A DNA stretch of 46,965 nt from NCBI GenBank assembly GCA_002712005.1, contig PASP01000008.1:7187-54151 (forward strand), written 5' to 3'. The notes below the pieces were generated by a model that ran no database searches, was not told where the DNA came from, and saw only the letters and a program-made list of their open reading frames with translations. Both the position numbers and the translations under genes were made by a program. Within the stretch, counting starts at the first letter, position 1; every line of letters begins with the position of its first letter. The stretch is from Halobacteriovoraceae bacterium (GTDB taxonomy: Bacteria > Bdellovibrionota > Bacteriovoracia > Bacteriovoracales > Bacteriovoracaceae). This document shows positions 42,203-46,965 of the stretch, one piece after another.

Positions 42203-43018
42203 TTAATCTCTTAAATACTCCACAGGAGAGCGTTCCATAAGATCAATGATCTCCTGTGGACACTCTCCGTCTCTACTGGCCCGAGTGGAGAGCTTCTTAC
42301 TCCCATAACCCTGAACGGTTCTCACTGCCCATCCGGCCTTAACCATCGCCTTCCAAACCGCCTTTGTAGAGGAGTAAGTGGCCATCTTTGTAGTGGCGTG
42401 AGAAATGGACGCTAGTTGAGAGAACCATTCATATGTCCATAGACGGGGACAACGTTTGGGAGAAAAAGCGTCTTGATAAATAGCATCCACTGGTCCCGTA
42501 TAAGTATAGAGTGAAGAAGATTGCCAATAAGTAATCCTCTCGCGAATGTCACCGATGATCACAGTGAGCTGTGAGCCCTTTTTAAAAGAGGAGAATTCAG
42601 CTGTGAATATTCTAAGAGAATCGTCGAAGTTTAAATTCTGAAGCATTCCTTTATCTACAGCTTCTTTTAAGAAATGATGGGCCAATTCATAGTCGATTTC
42701 ACAGCTAGTAAAGTGTAGGGTAGGGCTTGACTCACCTGCATGGAGAGCAACTCGTAGATAATCCCAAGTCGCACTCATACCTAGCCCGGTACCAAAGCCC
42801 AATTCAAATATATGGATTTTTCCTTTATTTTTAACAATAGGAAGAATTTCACAACCCTCAATATAGTTATAGAGAGTCTCTTCAAGGGCCCCTGCATGGG
42901 AATGGCAACTTTCCTCAAAGTGCTCACTAAATAAAGTATAGCTACCGTCTTCGGTCATTTCCCAGCGATACTCGCCTAGGCTTCCTTGTAGCTCTTTCTT
43001 AACTATTGGTTTTTTCAT
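42203..43018 (-). CDS. mnmD: tRNA 5-methylaminomethyl-2-thiouridine methyltransferase domain protein (MnmD)
   Basis: MnmD methylates nm5(s2)U34 in tRNA; in E. coli it is fused to an oxidase as MnmC. Here only the methyltransferase part is present (271 residues). It has FELGFGTGLGMSATW (SAM binding), VDAIYQDAFSPKRCPRLWTYEWF (catalytic Asp region), KMATYSSTKAVWKAMVKAGWAV and GYGSKKLSTRAS. The ATG at 43018 has GGGAAAG about 12 bases upstream; a TTG at 43030 would abut that sequence and is unlikely. The partner enzyme MnmE/G is not in the window. Confidence 0.88.
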   Translation of the reverse strand: MKKPIVKKELQGSLGEYRWEMTEDGSYTLFSEHFEESCHSHAGALEETLYNYIEGCEILPIVKNKGKIHIFELGFGTGLGMSATWDYLRVALHAGESSPTLHFTSCEIDYELAHHFLKEAVDKGMLQNLNFDDSLRIFTAEFSSFKKGSQLTVIIGDIRERITYWQSSSLYTYTGPVDAIYQDAFSPKRCPRLWTYEWFSQLASISHATTKMATYSSTKAVWKAMVKAGWAVRTVQGYGSKKLSTRASRDGECPQEIIDLMERSPVEYLRD

Positions 43019-43099
43019 TATAAATGACAACTTTCCCTTATATATAATTTTATAGATAAATAGTTAAAGGCACTGACTAATTTTGTCGATATTTAATCA

Positions 43100-43849
43100 A
43101 TGATTAAGTCTAAAATGACATCCTATATTCGAAAAATGAACAAACGCGCCTACCCATTTATGGTCATTTCGAGTGTGTTTTGTGCCAACTTCTTCTTTGC
43201 AAGTTGTGGTTATGATAAAACCTATGAGGCCAGAGAGGAGAGTCTTCATTTTTCAAATGATGCCCTAAGTGGCGGAGTTCCCCTTGATGATACGGAGATG
43301 GCAGTGGCCCTACGTATCTGCTATGCCTTTCGTACAAAGCGCTCCAAGTTCTCCGTAGAAATGCTTGATCAAAGTTTTAATTATAATTATGTTTCACGTG
43401 ACTGCCAGTCTACGGAAAGCTCTGAGAGTTTTAGTGCGACTCTTACCCAGACGAATTCAACAGAACCTCTTCGCTTTGAAAGTGACTTCAAAGGAAGTTA
43501 TGTTCGTGAGGTACAAACAGATATTCATGGTTATCTTTCCGATATTTGCTCCGATGTATTAGCAGGGGAGACACCACTTAATATTTCTGAAATCAATAAT
43601 GAATTATATGAATATACTTTTCGCTCATATGTGGGCGAAGGCGATCAGGTAGAAATACAAATTGGGGCCATTAATAACCCCAATTCGACGGTCCCTGAAG
43701 TGAATCAGAAACTTATTTTTAAAATTTTGACCAATGCTACATCGGCAGGTCATTACCAAGGTATGGTGATTCAATCTAAGCGCTACTTACCTTGCGAAGA
43801 TAATGACCAAAATGTAAAGCTCTACCAACAAGACTTCGTTGCTCCTTAA
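43100..43849 (+). CDS. lipoprotein of unknown function
   Basis: The 249-residue protein has a type II signal peptide with lipobox FASC (Cys36), preceded by MNKRAYPFMVISSVFCANFFF. The preferred start may be the ATG at 43136, giving a normal-length signal; ATG codons at 43100 and 43115 are alternatives and none has a ribosome-binding site. The mature part has four Cys, beta-rich segments and no recognised domain. Its stop codon overlaps that of the convergent acyl-CoA dehydrogenase gene within TTAA. Confidence 0.75.
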   Translation: MIKSKMTSYIRKMNKRAYPFMVISSVFCANFFFASCGYDKTYEAREESLHFSNDALSGGVPLDDTEMAVALRICYAFRTKRSKFSVEMLDQSFNYNYVSRDCQSTESSESFSATLTQTNSTEPLRFESDFKGSYVREVQTDIHGYLSDICSDVLAGETPLNISEINNELYEYTFRSYVGEGDQVEIQIGAINNPNSTVPEVNQKLIFKILTNATSAGHYQGMVIQSKRYLPCEDNDQNVKLYQQDFVAP

Positions 43850-45624
43850 CGAGTCCTTCTATCCCAATCTGAATAAATGGCCTCTAATCTTGGAATCACG
43901 AGATTAGCATAACGATCAAATAAATCGGAGCGAGAGCTATCTTTATTTGCGTGATCACAGAGAACCCTTAACGTTTCGGTATAACTTAAGGCCCAACAAA
44001 TTGTTTCAGCATGGACCATGAGATCTTCAAAACGTTCCTCTTTTTGCCACATTTTTGGATCAAAGACATCTTTCCAAGCATCAGGCTTAAGACAGCTGAT
44101 CACAAGGGACATAAGACGTTTCTTAAATTTAAAATGAATGGCCTTGTATTCCCTTGTCCAATGATTGTCACCAGAGAGAAGCGCAGTTGAGGGATGCTTA
44201 AAGAACATGCCACTAAAGAATTTCTTAGGATCTTTCATCACATATTTTAAAGTATCTTTAAGGGCCATGAGAGCTTGAATTTGACTGGTTCCCTCATAGA
44301 GAAGAGGTCCAAAACTATCGCGATGATAACGCTCTACTGGGTATTCCTTAATAAATCCATAGCCTCCGAGAACTTGAATGGCCTTCTTACTGAGGTCTGT
44401 ATAGGCTTCTGTTGCATAGAATTTCACAAGGGGAGTTCTCTTACGAGTCCAGCGTGAAGCTTCTTTGAAAAGCGCTTCTTCCTCAGAGTTTAAATCACCT
44501 GTACTATGCTTCTTCCCTTCAAGCTTGAGATAGATATCAAACCAGCTCATCGTATCTGCAATAAGGGCCCTAATGGCATCTCTTTCTGTTCCAAAATCTT
44601 CTAGATTTCTCTTCATTAGAGGTAATTCTGCAATAGGCTTACCAAAGGCCACACGCTCTTTAGCATAACTTTCAGCATAATCGAGTGCTTCTTCGATTCC
44701 CCCAAGGGCCTGAATCCCGACAAGAATACGGGCTTCATTCATGAGATGAAGCATATACTTAAAACCTTCTCCTTGTTTTCCAACGAGATGACCTACGGTA
44801 TTTTCATAGGAGACAACTGTGGTAAATGATCCGTGCATTCCCATTTTTTCTTCTGCTTTGTCCACACGGAAATTAGGGCCTTCTACTGATTCTTCATCTT
44901 GTTTAACAAAGAACATTGAAATTCCGTCTAAGGAATCGGGATCACCCTTAACTTTGGCCAGAACAAAGGCAAGACCACCGCCACCATTTGTAATGAAGAT
45001 TTTTTGACCATTGATAAGATAGGTTCCGTCTTCTTGAGGTGTTGCCGTGGTTTTCATCATGGTTAAATCGGAACCACAACCAGGCTCTGTAAGGTTCATG
45101 GAACCAGAGATTCTCCCTTCAATAATTTCGGGAATATATTTGGCGGCTGTTTCTTTATCGCAGTAGCGCAAGAGCATTTCCCCTAATGAAGTATAGAAAC
45201 CAAGTAGGGTGGTTGTACACATACAAGCTCTAGCGAGAAGATTTTGTGACATCATATAAATAGAATTGGGAAGGGCCATACCTCCATATTCTGTAGGAAG
45301 AGTAATTCCATAAACACTAAGTTCCTTAGCTTCTTTAATCATTCGCGCTAAGGGTTCACTTGGAATGGTCCTACCATCTACGACTTTTCCCGCTCCATAC
45401 TCATCTAATAATTGACCAATTTCTTTAACTGAATTTGCTGACCAATCTCCCATGGAGGAGAGTATATCCTTTAAAAATTGCTTTAATTCAGCTTCGTTTT
45501 GAATCCCATCTTCTGTGGGAAATTCTGGGTAATAAAGGGGGATAATCTTGTCCCAATCTATAGCATTTTCAAACATCCAATTCCATTCACTAGAATCTTC
45601 AAAATAATTCATATATTTCTCCAA
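43846..45624 (-). CDS. acyl-CoA dehydrogenase, large form
   Basis: It oxidises acyl-CoA to enoyl-CoA with FAD. The 592-residue protein has MNLTEPGCGSDLTMMKTTA (FAD/substrate region), INGQKIFITNGGGG, the helical C-domain and LLYEGTSQIQALMALKDT, whose Glu is the usual catalytic base. The C-terminal extension (about residues 460-592) identifies the larger ACAD subfamily that also has an N-terminal extension, as in FadE-like dehydrogenases of proteobacteria. It follows the DoxX gene by 25 bases in the same direction. The acyl substrate is unknown. Confidence 0.93.
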   Translation of the reverse strand: MEKYMNYFEDSSEWNWMFENAIDWDKIIPLYYPEFPTEDGIQNEAELKQFLKDILSSMGDWSANSVKEIGQLLDEYGAGKVVDGRTIPSEPLARMIKEAKELSVYGITLPTEYGGMALPNSIYMMSQNLLARACMCTTTLLGFYTSLGEMLLRYCDKETAAKYIPEIIEGRISGSMNLTEPGCGSDLTMMKTTATPQEDGTYLINGQKIFITNGGGGLAFVLAKVKGDPDSLDGISMFFVKQDEESVEGPNFRVDKAEEKMGMHGSFTTVVSYENTVGHLVGKQGEGFKYMLHLMNEARILVGIQALGGIEEALDYAESYAKERVAFGKPIAELPLMKRNLEDFGTERDAIRALIADTMSWFDIYLKLEGKKHSTGDLNSEEEALFKEASRWTRKRTPLVKFYATEAYTDLSKKAIQVLGGYGFIKEYPVERYHRDSFGPLLYEGTSQIQALMALKDTLKYVMKDPKKFFSGMFFKHPSTALLSGDNHWTREYKAIHFKFKKRLMSLVISCLKPDAWKDVFDPKMWQKEERFEDLMVHAETICWALSYTETLRVLCDHANKDSSRSDLFDRYANLVIPRLEAIYSDWDRRTR

Positions 45625-45649
45625 ATAATTTAATAACAGTTTTAATCGG

Positions 45650-46033
45650 TTATGATTTGCGTCTCATCATATGATCTAGACTAAAGCGACCACTGCCTAG
45701 TAAGCCTGTTGCAATAAAGGCCCCCATATAAATGAAAGAAAGTTCGCGCTTACCCCAAGCATCATTTCCGTGCACAAGAAAGAACGCCACGGCCATGGTG
45801 ATAATGAGCGGAATCGAAACCCAGCGAGTAAAGAGGCCTAAGGCCAGCATAACGGCGCAAATGACTTCAGCACCTATGGCCAAGCCAAGGGATAAGCTAT
45901 TTCCAATACCGAGGGGATCTGGGAATGAGTTCATTAGACTTGAATAATTGGCCAATTTTCCCCAACCATGGGAGAAGAACATCGTAGCACCAAAAGTCAG
46001 TCGTAAGGCCAAGAGACCCATATCTTTATACAT
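45650..46033 (-). CDS. DoxX-family membrane protein
   Basis: The 127-residue protein has four membrane segments with the DoxX landmarks ALRLTFGATMFFSHGWGKLANY, AEVICAVMLALGLFTRW and VAFFLVHGNDAWG. The start at 46033 is supported by AAGGAA seven bases upstream; a longer frame from 46081 is not. DoxX proteins are linked to redox and thiol stress systems, but the role here is unknown. It leads into the acyl-CoA dehydrogenase gene. Confidence 0.9.
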   Translation of the reverse strand: MYKDMGLLALRLTFGATMFFSHGWGKLANYSSLMNSFPDPLGIGNSLSLGLAIGAEVICAVMLALGLFTRWVSIPLIITMAVAFFLVHGNDAWGKRELSFIYMGAFIATGLLGSGRFSLDHMMRRKS

Positions 46034-46398
46034 AAGAATTCCTTTTCTTAAGAGATGATAATTCCAGTATATTTTAATCAATTATAATCATCTCTGGCAA
46101 GATATGTGCTTAATGCGTAAGAAGAATAAACGAAGAATAGACAATGAATCTCTGTTTAAGATTTCACGAAAAAGAGTTCGTAAATGATAAGGAAAGATTC
46201 GAGACGTAATAATTGGGCTTGTGAATAGAAGGAAAATCGCTAAAATATTGAATTCAGGGGGGAAAACCACTCCCCTGAGCTTACCCCATATAATGGTAAT
46301 TATAGGGGGTAAAATCTAAGATTTTTAAATACCCTCTCTAAAATCCCTAATTATGCCAGATATTGACTCTCAAAAATATAAAGTCACTAACATTCGTT
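46034..46398. other. 365-base non-coding gap with hairpins, near a composition change
   Basis: I see no believable gene here. The DoxX promoter should lie in the left part on the minus strand. The main content is a cluster of three inverted repeats at 46254-46325. GGCC, common elsewhere in the window, is absent from this gap. Confidence 0.6.
46254..46325. repeat. three consecutive inverted repeats
   Basis: The first is TCAGGGG / CCCCTGA (46254-46260 with 46272-46278). The second is TTACCCC / GGGGTAA (46281-46287 with 46306-46312), with TATAAT / ATTATA inside around GGTA. The third is AAAATCTAAGATTTT (46311-46325). The G-runs and C-runs of the first two could also pair with each other. Confidence 0.75.
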
Positions 46399-46965
46399 CT
46401 ACTTATCATTTAGGAATTTTTTGTAATAGAACATGACCTCTTCAGGTATGTCGGTGTCTATATTTTTATAAATTTCTTTTACTTTTTCTTCTATTTCACG
46501 ATCTGTTCTATTTTCCCTCAATCTCTTGTAGAATGAATTAAATGATTTTATGTTTTTCTTAGTATTTAAAAGCTGTAAGTTCGACACAGCAATTCTTAAA
46601 GTTAAATCACGAACCTCTGGATAAACTATTTTGTATGAACCGTAAACTCTAAGACACATATTGTAAATTTTCTTACGATAGCAGCGATCGAATGAATAGT
46701 TCAAAATATACCTACTTACCTCAATAGAATTAGAAAAATACGAAATATTGGAAGCGACACGAGCGATTGATTCTTGAGAATAGTCTGTCTGCTTCTGCTC
46801 CAATTGCTTTAATAAATACTTTGTATATTCAAGTTTCTTCTCATCTGTAGCCAAGGACTGATACTTTTCTTTTAATTTTACATTGCATAGGCCACCACTA
46901 AATATCTGATTATCAATACATTCTGATTCAACTGTCTTCCAATAATCACCAGATATCCATTCGCA
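46399..46965 (-). CDS. unknown protein, N-terminus cut off by the window edge
   Basis: The frame is open to the last base of the window, so the gene is 5'-truncated here; 188 codons are visible before the stop. An internal TTG at 46854 is not the real start. The visible part begins CEWISGDYWKTVESEC and has several Cys early on, then long charged helices rich in Lys, Arg, Tyr and Asn, ending VMFYYKKFLNDK. The Cys suggest an extracytoplasmic protein, and the helices could be a repeat scaffold. Alanine codons are all GCT, and GGCC occurs once in the 567 bases against seven to eight per kb elsewhere. The gene may be more recently acquired or under different bias. Confidence 0.65.
   Translation of the reverse strand, partial: CEWISGDYWKTVESECIDNQIFSGGLCNVKLKEKYQSLATDEKKLEYTKYLLKQLEQKQTDYSQESIARVASNISYFSNSIEVSRYILNYSFDRCYRKKIYNMCLRVYGSYKIVYPEVRDLTLRIAVSNLQLLNTKKNIKSFNSFYKRLRENRTDREIEEKVKEIYKNIDTDIPEEVMFYYKKFLNDK

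Noticed and set aside
46088-46270. 60-codon open frame on the minus strand with a hydrophobic stretch
   Set aside because: Starts at a GTG inside the inverted-repeat cluster with a G-rich run abutting it, has no recognisable features and poor codon character.

Overview
This is a bacterial chromosomal segment of roughly 40% G+C with a dense, housekeeping-rich layout and no recognisable tRNA, rRNA, insertion sequence, phage or CRISPR. The content is Gram-negative: TolC-, HlyD- and beta-barrel-type envelope proteins, a lipoprotein and many signal peptides. It includes complete-looking menaquinone genes, a class I (archaeal-type) lysyl-tRNA synthetase, a LexA/DinB SOS pair and a GH171 (NamZ-like) muramidase. 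My best guess is a Bdellovibrionota / Bacteriovorax-like bacterium. That is inference from gene mix and composition, not a database result.

Layout. 1-555 is the N-terminal part of an RlmK-type 23S rRNA methyltransferase. 654-2795 is a large exported Ser/Gly-rich protein of unknown role. 2968-6956 is a tight minus-strand run lexA-dinB-menE-menH, which places two menaquinone genes behind the SOS repressor. 7017-10033 holds two unknown exported proteins around a 422-base non-coding stretch with inverted repeats and a foldable leader. 10141-15999 is the second menaquinone run ubiE-menF-menD-menA-menC, with a divergent long-chain polyprenyl diphosphate synthase (16190-17197) that can supply the quinone side chain. 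menB and a DHNA-CoA thioesterase are not in the window.

17215-21462 is lysS-pepP followed by two small exported proteins. 21658-25738 carries a small membrane protein, a stand-alone receiver domain, a three-gene run (GH171 protein, 65-residue protein, outer-membrane barrel) and an exported START-domain protein. 25975-27260 is thyA-folA. 27271-31768 is a plsC / penicillin-acylase / two TPM-domain-protein operon. 31873-35090 holds an outer-membrane protein, a zinc-ribbon membrane protein and a lysine 2,3-aminomutase.

35181-39518 is a tripartite export operon (ABC protein, HlyD, TolC) in which the ABC protein has lost its Walker A, Q-loop, signature and Walker B residues while keeping its membrane domain. 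Upstream of it, in the same orientation, is a voltage-sensor-like potassium channel with a cyclic-nucleotide-binding domain. 41284-46033 holds htpX, an MnmD-type tRNA methyltransferase, a lipoprotein, a large acyl-CoA dehydrogenase and a DoxX protein. The right end (46034-46965) differs in composition: a gap with three consecutive inverted repeats, then a truncated gene of unknown function.

The observations I rate highest are the catalytically dead ABC exporter operon, the strong excess of GGCC coupled to alanine codon choice, the SOS-menaquinone gene run with a direct-repeat operator candidate at a leaderless-looking lexA start, and the structured leader before 9299.
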